Shown in pieces: positions 24,514 through 34,382 of a stretch of DNA of 63,672 nucleotides. The stretch spans positions 1 through 63,672 of the forward strand of contig JAPKAM010000005.1 in assembly GCA_028825265.1 (NCBI GenBank), in the 5' to 3' direction. Below the pieces are notes generated by a model that worked only from the letters and a program-made list of their open reading frames with translations, was not told where the DNA came from and made no database searches. Both the position numbers and the translations under genes were made by a program. The first letter of the stretch is position 1, and each line of letters begins with the position of its first letter. Source of the stretch: Planctomycetota bacterium. GTDB lineage: Bacteria; Planctomycetota; UBA8108; UBA1146.

Positions 24514-26529
24514 ATGATGAGACCGATCCGATGTGCCCAGTGGCTGCTCACCAGCGGTTTGCTGCTCTTCTCGCCGTTTGTTTTGGCGATCGATGTACCA
24601 GCAGTCTTCAGCGATCACGCAGTCCTTCAGCGCGACATGGATCTGCCAGTGTGGGGAACCGGGGCTCCGGGGACCGAGGTTTCTGTCAGTTTCGCCGGTC
24701 AGGAGAAGAAATCTCAGGTCGACGATCAAGGCCAGTGGTCCGTCACTCTGGAGCCGTTGGCCGCCAGCGCAGAGGGTCGAGCGATGACCATCGTGGGCTC
24801 CGATGGAACCATCGTGGTCAAGGATCTTCTGGTCGGAGAAGTGTGGCTCTGTGGTGGTCAGTCCAACATGGAATGGCAAGTTCGAAGTTCGATGAACTCC
24901 GATGAGGAAATCGCCGCCGGAGATCTTCCCTGGTTGCGAAGGATCAAGGCGCCCCATCTTCTATCCAGGAATCCCGAGTTTGATATTGCTGCGGCGTGGG
25001 AAGTTTCGACCCCGGAGACGGCAGGAAATTTCACGGCGATCGGTACCTTCATGGCACGGCGTCTCTACGAGGAACTGGGAGTTCCTGTTGGATTACTCGA
25101 TGTCAACTGGGGTGGGACTCGTATCGAGCCCTGGACTTCAACTGTGGCGATGAAACGCCATCCAAGGTTCAAGGAACGGGTCTCAAAGTTGGAGAGAGAA
25201 GAGGCTCGCTGGGGGAATCGTTCCGCCGAAGAGATCCAGAAGTTGTATCGCGAACAGGTCGCCCAGTTCGAGAAAAGGACTGGCGAGTGGTGGGACAAGA
25301 AACTAACCGGAGATCCTGGCGTCATCGGATCCTGGGCTGAACCCGCCTTTTCCGATGACAACTGGGAAGAGATGCCAGTTCCAGGACTGTGGGCTGGTGA
25401 GAACCAAGGTTGGGACGGATTCGTCTGGTATCGGAGGACCATCGAAGTTCCCGAGCAGTGGAAGGGGCAGGATCTGCTTCTGCAGCCGGGGGCCATCGAT
25501 GATGCCGACATCACATTCTGGGACGGTCAGGAAATCGGTCGCACCACCAATCAACACGCACTGATGCGCAGTTACACCATCTCCGGTGATCTGGTTCAGT
25601 CCGGCAAGGCAACGATCGCTATCGCCGCCCTCGATACTGGCGGTGCCGGCGGGATCACTGGATCTTCATCGATGATCAAAATCCGTCCAGTCAGCGCCAA
25701 GGAAGATGAAGCGATCCCCCTGGCAGGGAATTGGAAGATCAACCGGGGAAATGCCTTCTCCGGTGATCGAGGTCCGAATCCACCGCAGCCCATCGAGGCT
25801 CCCGGTCGCAAGACCAGCGATCCAGGTGTGATGTTCAATGCGATGCTCTCGCCATTCAGCGGATACGGCATACGAGGAGCCATCTGGTATCAGGGAGAAT
25901 CGAATGCTGGGCAGCCCACCGAGTATGCAGAGTTGTTGCCCCTGATGATCGGGTCGTGGAGAGAAACTTGGGGCCAGGGAGATTTCCCCTTTGGCATCGT
26001 GCAATTGGCAGCGTTCAAGGCAATCAGCGACAACCCGGTCCAGGGTGGCTGGGCCACTCTTCGGGAAGCTCAGGACTTCACTCACCGGGTCGTCCGCAAC
26101 ACCGGGCTCGTCGTTCTGACCGATGTGGGGGATGCACGAGATATCCATCCTCGTAACAAGCAGACGGTTGGCAAGAGACTCGCCGATTGGGCACTCCACC
26201 GCTGCCACGACAGGTCGGACTTACCAGAATCTGGACCCTTTTACCGTAGTCATGAGGTCGATGGAAAGAGCATCGTGCTAGCCTTTGATCATGTCGGAGA
26301 TGGCCTGACCGGCCGTCGTGGACAGAAGATCGATGGATTCGCGCTGCAGGGCACCGATGGAAATTGGCATTGGGGAGAAGTCGAGATTCTGGATGGGGGC
26401 CAACTTCGCATCAGCCATCCAGCCGTGGAGTCGCCAAAGGCAGTCCGATACGCTTGGCAAGACAACCCGGTGAGGGCCAACCTGGTCTCGAGTCATGGAT
26501 TGCCAGCGGCACCCTTCAAGACCGATTGA
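24514..26529 (+). CDS. Sialate O-acetylesterase-type SGNH hydrolase
   Basis: 671 residues with a signal peptide. The SGNH nucleophile block is 'LCGGQSNMEW' (Ser at about residue 117). Block III is 'IWYQGESNAG', and the Asp/His pair is in 'DARDIHPRNK'. Between the halves of the esterase (about residues 280-395) a jelly-roll sugar-binding-like domain is inserted ('MPVPGLWAG...WYRRTIEVPEQWKGQDLLLQPGAIDDADITFWDG'). These enzymes remove O-acetyl groups from sialic or other acidic glycans. AGGAGG lies seven bases before ATG 24514. Export and domain content fit polysaccharide processing together with the GH95 enzyme and the sulfatase. Confidence 0.93.
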   Translation: MMRPIRCAQWLLTSGLLLFSPFVLAIDVPAVFSDHAVLQRDMDLPVWGTGAPGTEVSVSFAGQEKKSQVDDQGQWSVTLEPLAASAEGRAMTIVGSDGTIVVKDLLVGEVWLCGGQSNMEWQVRSSMNSDEEIAAGDLPWLRRIKAPHLLSRNPEFDIAAAWEVSTPETAGNFTAIGTFMARRLYEELGVPVGLLDVNWGGTRIEPWTSTVAMKRHPRFKERVSKLEREEARWGNRSAEEIQKLYREQVAQFEKRTGEWWDKKLTGDPGVIGSWAEPAFSDDNWEEMPVPGLWAGENQGWDGFVWYRRTIEVPEQWKGQDLLLQPGAIDDADITFWDGQEIGRTTNQHALMRSYTISGDLVQSGKATIAIAALDTGGAGGITGSSSMIKIRPVSAKEDEAIPLAGNWKINRGNAFSGDRGPNPPQPIEAPGRKTSDPGVMFNAMLSPFSGYGIRGAIWYQGESNAGQPTEYAELLPLMIGSWRETWGQGDFPFGIVQLAAFKAISDNPVQGGWATLREAQDFTHRVVRNTGLVVLTDVGDARDIHPRNKQTVGKRLADWALHRCHDRSDLPESGPFYRSHEVDGKSIVLAFDHVGDGLTGRRGQKIDGFALQGTDGNWHWGEVEILDGGQLRISHPAVESPKAVRYAWQDNPVRANLVSSHGLPAAPFKTD

Positions 26530-26540
26530 GGGGCGACGAG

Positions 26541-28013
26541 TCAGGGACCACCGACCGCCAGCATCAGATCGAATTGTGCCTGGTTGTGGGAGACGATGGA
26601 ATTGAGGGAAGCGGTTCGAGCTGCGGCGAGATCCGCTTCCCGTCCGAGCAGTTCTTCCAGTAGTGCGGCACCAGCCTTGTAGCGTGAATCGATCAGTGTC
26701 ATCGCTTCTTCTCCAGCTTCCAGTTGACGCTGGGCAGCGGTCATTGCCGATCGTGAAGCTTGCAGCCTGGCCAGGCTCACGCGGATCTGCGCAATGATGC
26801 GAAGTTCCAGTTTTTTCACCTTCAGCTGGATCTCCTCGAAGGCGGCCACCGCCCGTCGATGAGAAGCGGTCGCAGCGAGCCCAAACTGCCAGCCAACCGC
26901 CACTTCAGCGGTCTCCTGGTCCGATAGGTCAGCCGAATCCGCGCCGAATCTACCGACCCTGGATCTGGCGCTGATGGTCGGGCGACCCCATGCAGAAGAC
27001 GCCCGGCTGAGGGATCGAGCCGATTCGGCCCTGGCGCGAGCGGCCATCAGATCGGGCCTTCGGTCGAGTCCTCTTTGGATCAGTTGAGCGACATTCGACG
27101 GGTCCAGCGCGAATCTATTGGGAGTGATTTGGGTCGAAACGGGAACCAGAAATGGATCGAAACTGGGATCATCCGAGAGCACCAAAAATTCAGCGAGTTT
27201 CACCGAGGCGATCTGGGCGTGAGATTGAGCGAGAGCCAGATCTCGATCGGCTGCGGCTTCTTTTGCCAGTGCCCCGAGGAAATCTTCACGCAGCCCATCC
27301 CCGGCATCGAGCCTGGCACTGGCAGTCAGGGCGAGTTGCCGACCAAAACGAACCGCACGCTCTGCGATTTCGATTTCGCCGTGGGATCGGACCAGCTCGT
27401 GAAATAGCTGGGCTCCGCGATGGATGGCAAACTGTTCAGCCCAATAGAGCATCTGTTCGGTGGCTTCGAACTGACCCCGCGCTGCCTGGTGACGATGCCA
27501 ATCTCCCCAAGGATCGAGATCGAAGCGCAGTTCCATTCCAGTGAAGAGGCTGTTCTTCGAAACATCGACGACCGTTCCATCGGTTTCCTGCGCGGCACCA
27601 TCGGTGCGTGCATAATCGATTCTCGGGCCGATGGTTGGCAGGAATGCAGAAGTGGCGATCTGTTGAGTGGCCACTGCCGCATCGAGGCGCTGTCGAGCCA
27701 TATGAATCGACAGCGCTTGGTCCTTGGAGAGCTGTAGAACGACATCCAGTGTGATCGGATAGATCGTAGTCTCGCTGGATGTATCTGCAGGGAGGGGCTC
27801 GTTGGAAACCTCGATCGCCAAATCAGTTAAATCGCCGGGCTCGTCATCGCGTCGCTCGGGTAAACCAATTGTACGGGCAGGATCCTGCTCGACCGTCTCG
27901 ATCGGCTGCGGAATCCAGAGAGCCATTTCACTCGACCGATGACGGGTCGAAGTGTCCGTGCTGCACGAGCTCAGAGCTATGGCCATCAGAGTTATGGCGA
28001 ACCATCGCAACAT
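26541..28013 (-). CDS. TolC-family outer membrane efflux lipoprotein
   Basis: About 490 residues. A lipobox (MAIALSSC) follows the start at 28013, which has GGAGAG five bases upstream; the track start at 28091 would overlap the preceding gene. The body shows the duplicated TolC/OprM pattern of long Ala-rich coiled-coil helices ('QALSIHMARQRLDAAVATQQIATSAFLPTIGPRIDYART', 'RRPDLMAARARAESARSLSRASSAWGRPTISA'). It is the third gene of the RND operon and supplies the outer-membrane channel. Confidence 0.92.
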   Translation of the reverse strand: MLRWFAITLMAIALSSCSTDTSTRHRSSEMALWIPQPIETVEQDPARTIGLPERRDDEPGDLTDLAIEVSNEPLPADTSSETTIYPITLDVVLQLSKDQALSIHMARQRLDAAVATQQIATSAFLPTIGPRIDYARTDGAAQETDGTVVDVSKNSLFTGMELRFDLDPWGDWHRHQAARGQFEATEQMLYWAEQFAIHRGAQLFHELVRSHGEIEIAERAVRFGRQLALTASARLDAGDGLREDFLGALAKEAAADRDLALAQSHAQIASVKLAEFLVLSDDPSFDPFLVPVSTQITPNRFALDPSNVAQLIQRGLDRRPDLMAARARAESARSLSRASSAWGRPTISARSRVGRFGADSADLSDQETAEVAVGWQFGLAATASHRRAVAAFEEIQLKVKKLELRIIAQIRVSLARLQASRSAMTAAQRQLEAGEEAMTLIDSRYKAGAALLEELLGREADLAAARTASLNSIVSHNQAQFDLMLAVGGP

Positions 28014-28087
28014 GATACTCTCCGCTCGATACGAGAAACCGGTCAAATTACTGGACCATGGATGACGGATAGGGTGGGTATCGAGGA

Positions 28088-29482
28088 TCAAGGATTGGCT
28101 CCCACCGCTTCGACTCGGTCGCCTTCTTGTACCAAACCTTTACCGATTAGGATCACCTGCTCGGTTCCGCTCAAGCCTTCAGTGATTTCAACGGTAGTGC
28201 CGTCATCGAGTCCGATTTTGATCGGGAACGCCTGGCAAATTCCTTTGACCACGCAGTACACGTGGTATTCACCGGTTGACCCGAGTAACGCCTGAGCCGG
28301 AAGGGTCAATGCGTTTTTCCGCTCGATCAATTTGAAATCGACGGTCGCAAACATACCCGGATAGATCTGCCCTTCCTTGTTCTCGAGCAAGATCTCAACT
28401 GTCATGGTGCGTGTGCGTCGATCGAGATTTTTAGCGATCCGCGAAACGGATCCCTGAAACTTTCTATTCGGATAAGCGCTACAGGTGATCGCCGCCGCGT
28501 GACCCTCCTGGATGTAAGGGACATCCGGTTCAGGGATTTGAACGTAAACGCGTAAGCGACTCAAATCTTTGAGTGAAACGATCGCGGTCGTCCTGGATGA
28601 AGAAGATGTGACGATGGCGGCACCCGGATCGAGAAATCGTTCAGTGATAATTCCAGAAAATGGCGCCCGAATCTTGGTGTATCCGACCATCGTGGTGGCG
28701 AGATGGACCCGAGCGCTAGCGCTGGCGATGGCGGCTTGTGCCACGGCGACCAGGCTATCGAGAGCTTCCTTTTCCGATTGCGCCACTTGGATGTTCGCTG
28801 CTGCGGCTCCCACCATCGCTTCCGCTGATGTGACCGACTTTTCGCCAATCGCCACATCGCTGAGAGCCTGAAGATGATCTCTCTGGGCAGTTTCGAGCTG
28901 AGCATCGGTGGCGGCATCTTGCTCGTGGAGTTGGCTCACTCGATCGAGATGAATCTTCTCGGCATGGTGGATGGCTCGTGCCTTGTCTAGTTTTGCGTGG
29001 GCTTGCAATACTGTAGCGTCGGCCTGAACAAGTCCTGCCCTGGCTGCAACGATCTGAGATTCTCCGCCGGTCGCTTTTGCCTGAACCGCACCGAGCTGGG
29101 CCCGGGCTTCCAGCACCTTGGCCTCGGCACGGCGCAGCTCGTCAAACAGTTCAGGAGCATCGAGGACTGCGATCACCTGGTCCTTCTCCACAGTGTCTCC
29201 GATATCCACGTGGATCTGTTCGAGATAACCATTGGTCCTGGCGTAAAGAGTCGCCTCCTGGACTGCATGAATCTCGGCAGGTTTCGATGGGAGTTCGTAG
29301 GTGAGGGTTTTCTGGGCCGGTTGGATGACGGTGACACGAGGTGTCTTGCCGCCCGACTGTGCAGCGCAAGGCGGTGTCGAGAGCCCCATGACCAGAATCA
29401 TGAGCCAGAGCGAGGAGTGCTGGAGACCACCAGCTCCATTCGACAGGCGGGTGATGGACTTGTGGTTCGAAGATCTGATCAT
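28088..29482 (-). CDS. RND efflux periplasmic adaptor (membrane fusion protein)
   Basis: About 464 residues. An N-terminal signal or anchor (LWLMILVMGLSTPPCAAQ) is followed by the lipoyl half-motif 'ATLYARTNGYLEQIHVDIGDTVEKDQVIAVLD'. A very long alpha-hairpin of Ala/Gln-rich coiled coil comes next, then 'GYTKIRAPFSGIITERFLDPGAAI' (second lipoyl half) and the beta-barrel ('VYVQIPEPDVPYIQEGHAAAI'). This is the HlyD/AcrA domain order. ATG 29482 has GGAAGGA upstream and lies 5 nt after the permease stop. It links the RND pump to the TolC-like channel. Confidence 0.94.
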   Translation of the reverse strand: MIRSSNHKSITRLSNGAGGLQHSSLWLMILVMGLSTPPCAAQSGGKTPRVTVIQPAQKTLTYELPSKPAEIHAVQEATLYARTNGYLEQIHVDIGDTVEKDQVIAVLDAPELFDELRRAEAKVLEARAQLGAVQAKATGGESQIVAARAGLVQADATVLQAHAKLDKARAIHHAEKIHLDRVSQLHEQDAATDAQLETAQRDHLQALSDVAIGEKSVTSAEAMVGAAAANIQVAQSEKEALDSLVAVAQAAIASASARVHLATTMVGYTKIRAPFSGIITERFLDPGAAIVTSSSSRTTAIVSLKDLSRLRVYVQIPEPDVPYIQEGHAAAITCSAYPNRKFQGSVSRIAKNLDRRTRTMTVEILLENKEGQIYPGMFATVDFKLIERKNALTLPAQALLGSTGEYHVYCVVKGICQAFPIKIGLDDGTTVEITEGLSGTEQVILIGKGLVQEGDRVEAVGANP

Positions 29483-29486
29483 TGTG

Positions 29487-32400
29487 CTATTCCTTCCGTA
29501 ACTCATCGCGGGCGAGCAGGTCACTGATCACTCGAGTTTTCCCGGAAATGAGTTCATAAAGTATCGGAACGACGAAGAGTGAAAGCCCCATCGCTGCTAG
29601 TACTCCTCCGATGATCGCTCGAGCCAGAGGAGCATTTGCGCCCCCTCCGAATCCGAGGGCCATCGGAAGGAGTGCCAGTACTGCTGCAAGAGAAGTCATC
29701 AGGATGGGGCGAAGCCGTGTGCGAGCAGCGGTCTGAATTGCCGCTCGAGTTTCCTGCCCTTCGTCCCGTAATCGATTTGCGTAGTCGATCATCAGCACGC
29801 TGTATGCGACGACGATCCCCGTCATCATGATGATTCCCATGAATGATTGAATGTTCAGGTTGGTGTCGGTGAGATACAGCATCCACGCCACCCCGGTGAA
29901 GCCGAGCGGTACCGAGGCGAGGATAATCAGTGGATCTCGGAAGGAACGGAATATTGCGACCATCACCAGGTAAACCAGCATCGCAGCCACCAGTAGGCCG
30001 AAGGCGAACTGTCCGAAGGAATCTCGGGCTTGCTGGATCTCTCCTTTGATCTGCACGCGATATCCCTTATCGCTGTATTGATCCATCAGTTTCTGCATTC
30101 GTGGCGATTGTTCCAGTCGCTGTTCGATATCACTGACGACGCTACCTAGGTCTTTCCCGACAACATTGGCGTAGACATTGGTCACCCGGGTGATGTTGAC
30201 GTGGTTCACCACGGTGGGACCGGTGGTGCGTTCGAATGTGGCGATGTTTCTCAGCAGGATCGGTTCGGTGGAATCTCCCGAACTGGGTCGTATCGGAATG
30301 TTTTCGAGGGTAGCAAATGAATTGATCTCACCTTCCGGGTACTGAGCACCGATGAAGTAGTGATTGCGTTTCTTCTTATCGATCCAGAAGGAAGGACTGA
30401 AGGTGACACTCGAATTGGTCGCCGTGATGATGTTCTTGACCACTTCATCCGGGGTGATTCCGAGATAGGCCGCCTTGACTCGATCGATCACGATGTGAAT
30501 GGAAGGGTAGTCGAGACGCTGGGCTACTCTGACATCGACCGCTCCGGTAACCTGACGAACCTCCTCGGAGATGGTGCGTGCGATCTCCTGGCCTACTTCG
30601 AGCTTGCTTCCGGTAACCTGGATATCGATCGGAGAGGGCAGCCCGAAGTTGAGTGCCGCAGTGAGAATCCCGCCGGTATCGAAGGCGAACTCTATGCCCG
30701 GAAACCGTTGTGTCAGACGCTCTCTCAGTAGCACCGAATAATCGATGGAACTTTTCGAGCGCTCTTCCTTTAACTGCACCAGCATGAAAGCGTCCATCGG
30801 ACCGGTATTGGGAGTGTAGGCCGCAGGCCAATCCATCAGTACGCCGAGATTCGAGATCAACATCTGAAGATCGGAAGAGGCTTCCTCGTCACGAGGGTCC
30901 CACTGGCCGATCACATCCTGAACCTCATTCTCGACCTTCTCGATTAGCAATTCAGTGTTCTCGATGCGGGTTCCGGATGGGGCTCTGACGAAGATGGTGA
31001 ACTGGCCTGAGTCGGTCGCCGGGAACAGCTCCTGGCCCACTTTTGTTGGTGCAATACTCCAGGGAACACCTGGAATCAGCCCCAGGGAAATCAGGAAGAA
31101 GATGAGTACCGAGAAGCCGACCAACTTTTTTCGATGAAGGACTCGATCGAGCATCGTTTGATAGAGACGACCGATACTCTGGAAGAATGCTGGCTCGTGT
31201 TCCTCACTGCTGCCGCTTCCACCAGGCTGGGCCTTGAGGAAACGCGCGCAGCAGAGCGGGACTACGGTCAGCGCCACCAGGAATGAAGCCGCCATCGACA
31301 GGATCACGCTGATCGCCAGTGGCGTGAACAGGAACTTGGAGATTCCACTGAGCAAGACCACAGGGAAGAACACCACCATGATGGTGATGGTGGCCACAAA
31401 CACCGGGCCGGCGACTTCGCTGGCTCCATCGAGGGCCGCTCGGGTCGGGGTTTTCCCTAGGCTCAGATGGCGAGAAATATTTTCCAACGTCACGATGGCC
31501 TGGTCGACGATCAGCCCTACCGCCAGTGCCAGCCCCCCCAGCGTCATGCTGTTGATGGTATTGCCACTCAGATACAGGCCGATGAATGTCGCCAGGGCGG
31601 CCAAGGGAAGCGACAGCAAGATGATCAACATCGAGCGGACACTTCCGATGAAGATCAGCACGATCAGCCCGGCCAAAAATGCGCCGATCAGAGCCTCATG
31701 TTCGAGGGCGGAGATGGAGTCTCGAACAAAGATCGACTGGTCCATCACGACCTCAAGAAGGACATCATCGGCACCTTCGTACATATCGACGACTCGCTGG
31801 CGGATCTGTGTCAACTTGTCGCGAATCTCGTTGACGATCTCGATCGTATTTGCGCCCGGTTGGCGGTAAATGGGAATGTAGACCTGGCGACGGCCATTGA
31901 TCCGTACCACGTTGGTTTGGATCGATTGAGTGTTTTCAGCCTTGGCAACATCGCGCAGGAAGACGGGTTTCCCATCGACGATTTTGATCAGTATGTCATC
32001 CAGTTCCGGAATCTCGTCGACCATTGCATTGGTCGTGATCATGTAATCGAGGTCACCCAGTTTCGCATTGCCGGTCGGGATGAAAACATTTTGGTCCTGG
32101 ATCGCCCGAACCACATCCATCGGTGACAACTGACGAGCTTCTAGTTTTTCTCGATCTAGATAGGCGAAAATCCTACGTAGCACTCCACCGTAGACAGCAG
32201 GGGCCACCACTCCGCGAATCGACTGCAAGCGGTTACGCAGTTCGTAGTAAGCGACATCGTAGAGTTGCTGTTCAGACATGGTTTCCGAAGAAACGCTGAC
32301 CAGGCACAGCGGCACGGACGCCGTCGGGTCAAACGGCATTACCATCGGCGGAATCGTGCCAGGTGGAAGGTAAAACAGGTCACTCATCGCGTAACTGGTG

Positions 32401-32744
32401 ACCTGGGACATCGCACTTTCCATGCTGATGTCTTCGCGGAAGAAGTCCTTGACGATGGACACACCGGTCATCGATTTCGCTTCTTGATGGGAAATCCCGA
32501 CCGATTGGCCGGTCCAGCGCTGCATTCGACTGCTGATGTCCCCTTCGACCACCTCGGGAGGCATGCCGTTGTAGAAGGTCACGACCTGAACTGCTGGAGT
32601 CCTGAAGATCGGCAGCAGGTCCGATGGGAGTTTGGTCAGGAAGATGATGCCGAGGGAGATCACGGCGAGCGTGATGACAAGGATGAGATATGGAAAACGG
32701 AGTGCTGATCTGACGAGCCACATGTTTGGACTGCTCCAATTCAT
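29487..32744 (-). CDS. RND efflux transporter permease (HAE1/AcrB-type)
   Basis: 1085 residues, normal RND length, with two repeats of one TM helix, a porter loop and five TM helices. The start 'ALRFPYLILVITLAVISLGIIFLTKLPSDLLPIF' is typical. In TM4 the proton-relay motif reads 'GLIVDQAIVTLENI', so the first Asp of the usual Asp pair is present and the second is Gln, as in some RND subfamilies. The C-terminal 'IMMTGIVVAYSVLMIDYANRLRDEG' matches TM10-11. It is the first gene of the operon (permease, adaptor, channel), all within a few bases. The substrate, drug or metal, cannot be judged. Confidence 0.95.
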   Translation of the reverse strand: MNWSSPNMWLVRSALRFPYLILVITLAVISLGIIFLTKLPSDLLPIFRTPAVQVVTFYNGMPPEVVEGDISSRMQRWTGQSVGISHQEAKSMTGVSIVKDFFREDISMESAMSQVTSYAMSDLFYLPPGTIPPMVMPFDPTASVPLCLVSVSSETMSEQQLYDVAYYELRNRLQSIRGVVAPAVYGGVLRRIFAYLDREKLEARQLSPMDVVRAIQDQNVFIPTGNAKLGDLDYMITTNAMVDEIPELDDILIKIVDGKPVFLRDVAKAENTQSIQTNVVRINGRRQVYIPIYRQPGANTIEIVNEIRDKLTQIRQRVVDMYEGADDVLLEVVMDQSIFVRDSISALEHEALIGAFLAGLIVLIFIGSVRSMLIILLSLPLAALATFIGLYLSGNTINSMTLGGLALAVGLIVDQAIVTLENISRHLSLGKTPTRAALDGASEVAGPVFVATITIMVVFFPVVLLSGISKFLFTPLAISVILSMAASFLVALTVVPLCCARFLKAQPGGSGSSEEHEPAFFQSIGRLYQTMLDRVLHRKKLVGFSVLIFFLISLGLIPGVPWSIAPTKVGQELFPATDSGQFTIFVRAPSGTRIENTELLIEKVENEVQDVIGQWDPRDEEASSDLQMLISNLGVLMDWPAAYTPNTGPMDAFMLVQLKEERSKSSIDYSVLLRERLTQRFPGIEFAFDTGGILTAALNFGLPSPIDIQVTGSKLEVGQEIARTISEEVRQVTGAVDVRVAQRLDYPSIHIVIDRVKAAYLGITPDEVVKNIITATNSSVTFSPSFWIDKKKRNHYFIGAQYPEGEINSFATLENIPIRPSSGDSTEPILLRNIATFERTTGPTVVNHVNITRVTNVYANVVGKDLGSVVSDIEQRLEQSPRMQKLMDQYSDKGYRVQIKGEIQQARDSFGQFAFGLLVAAMLVYLVMVAIFRSFRDPLIILASVPLGFTGVAWMLYLTDTNLNIQSFMGIIMMTGIVVAYSVLMIDYANRLRDEGQETRAAIQTAARTRLRPILMTSLAAVLALLPMALGFGGGANAPLARAIIGGVLAAMGLSLFVVPILYELISGKTRVISDLLARDELRKE

Positions 32745-32951
32745 CCGGGGTCAAGGACACTCCCGGGAAGGGAAACTCTTCACTACCCGCAATTGTGGGA
32801 TTAACACTGCAGTGTAGAAAGAAGATCAAAGTCTCGTAATCGAGATGCCAAACTCGCCCCCAGCATCGGCGACCGCAAGAGGCGGGGAGGGAATTTGCAA
32901 GTTTCCAGCGCACTAGGGGAGTGGGGGGGGAGCGAACAAATTATCGGGTCG

Positions 32952-34307
32952 TCAGAGTCGAAGTCCCGGTAAGGCGCCACTGCTATCTCCGATATGCTCG
33001 ACTGGCGAGCCTGCAGCGTGGGCCATGGAGAGGAACAGGTTACACATTGGAGTGCCCTTGGTGGTGACCAGATGACGCCCGGGGTCGATCAGTCCGTGAC
33101 CCCGTCCGGCGATCAAAACAGGTAGGTTGTCATGATTGTGTCGATTTCCGTCCCCGATGGCGGATCCGTGGATAACGACGGTCGAATCCAGCAATGAGTG
33201 CTCTCCATCTTTCACCTCGCGGAGTCGTTGCACGAAGCGGGCGAACTCCTCGACCTGCCAGCGATTGATGGTGCGAACCTGGTCGACCTGGTTCTTGTTT
33301 CCCTTGTGGTGTGTGAGGGTGTGGTGCCCTTCACCCACGTCGAGATGGGGGTGGGTACGATTGGAGCCTTCGTTGGCCCACATGAAGGTGCAGACACGAG
33401 TCAGGTCGAGCCTGAATGCGAGAATGATCAGTTCGTGCATCAGCTGAATATGTGCACTGATTCCGCTGGGTGGGGCTTGTCCGAAGTCGGGGAGGTCACT
33501 CTCTTGGCGCTCTAGCATCTCCATCTGTTCCAGTCGATCAATACGACGCTCGATGTCCCGGATGCCCGCAAGATATTCGTCCAGGCGTCGACGGTCTCGG
33601 ATCCCCAGTTGCTGCTCGAGGCGCTTTGAATCCTCCAGGATGAAATCGATGATGCTGGAGCGTCGAGAGATTCTTTTTCGGCGTGCATCGCTGGTTTCTC
33701 CGGCACTTCCTCTCAGGAACATCCGCTCAAAAACGCGCCGGGGTTGAGTTTCATGGGGAAGAGGTCGGTTCGCTCCCGCCCAACTGATGTTCGACGAATA
33801 GGCACATGAATATCCGGAGTCACAATTACCAGACTGTCTTCCACCTTCGGTGCCCAGTTGCAATGAGGGAATCAAGGTCTGCTCACTCACTGCAGCAGCA
33901 ATGATCTGATCGGCAGAAATCCCCGCATGAATATCTTCTCCAGCAGTTTTGAAGGGATGGGCGCCAGTCAGGAAGCAGGCGGCGGAACGGGCGTGGTCAC
34001 CAGGACCATCGCCGAGGGCACGAGCGTTGTGGTGGGCCAGACCACTGACCACCAGTACATCTTCGCGGACCGCTTCCAGAGGCTTGAGAATCGGTGAGGC
34101 GATCCAGTCGGAGCCTTGACCAACAGGAGACCACTCCGCTTGATGGACGCCATTGGGAATGAAGAGGAACACCGTTCTTAGGGCTGGAGCGATCGGCGGA
34201 AGTGTACTGGCCAGTGCGGTCAACGGGCTCATCGCATCGAGCCAGGGCAACGCCATCGCTGTCCCGAGCCCGCGCAGAAATGTACGACGATGAATCGGAT
34301 AGGCCAT
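32952..34307 (-). CDS. DUF1552 protein, Tat-exported
   Basis: 451 residues. 'RRTFLRGLGTAMALPWLDAM' is the twin-arginine leader typical of planctomycete DUF1552 proteins. 'LRTVFLFIPNGVHQAEWSP', 'TCxFxxANEGSNRTHPHLDV'-like blocks and the C-terminal 'MCNLFLSMAHAAGSPVEHIGDSSGALPGL' fit the family. DUF1552 proteins are almost always encoded next to a DUF1592-type protein, as here (75 nt downstream of it on the minus strand). The function is not known; they are distantly related to DUF1501/sulfatase-like folds. Confidence 0.92.
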   Translation of the reverse strand: MAYPIHRRTFLRGLGTAMALPWLDAMSPLTALASTLPPIAPALRTVFLFIPNGVHQAEWSPVGQGSDWIASPILKPLEAVREDVLVVSGLAHHNARALGDGPGDHARSAACFLTGAHPFKTAGEDIHAGISADQIIAAAVSEQTLIPSLQLGTEGGRQSGNCDSGYSCAYSSNISWAGANRPLPHETQPRRVFERMFLRGSAGETSDARRKRISRRSSIIDFILEDSKRLEQQLGIRDRRRLDEYLAGIRDIERRIDRLEQMEMLERQESDLPDFGQAPPSGISAHIQLMHELIILAFRLDLTRVCTFMWANEGSNRTHPHLDVGEGHHTLTHHKGNKNQVDQVRTINRWQVEEFARFVQRLREVKDGEHSLLDSTVVIHGSAIGDGNRHNHDNLPVLIAGRGHGLIDPGRHLVTTKGTPMCNLFLSMAHAAGSPVEHIGDSSGALPGLRL

Positions 34308-34382
34308 GACGCGATCGCTCCTCTCACCGGTAGATGAGACACTGCGCTGGGGGGAGAAACAAGCGACGAGCCCCCCACCTGA

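Noticed and set aside
32921-32930. G8 tract near the RND operon as a phase-variable switch
   Set aside because: It lies 177 nt upstream of the pump's start in non-coding DNA with no promoter elements around it that I can identify.
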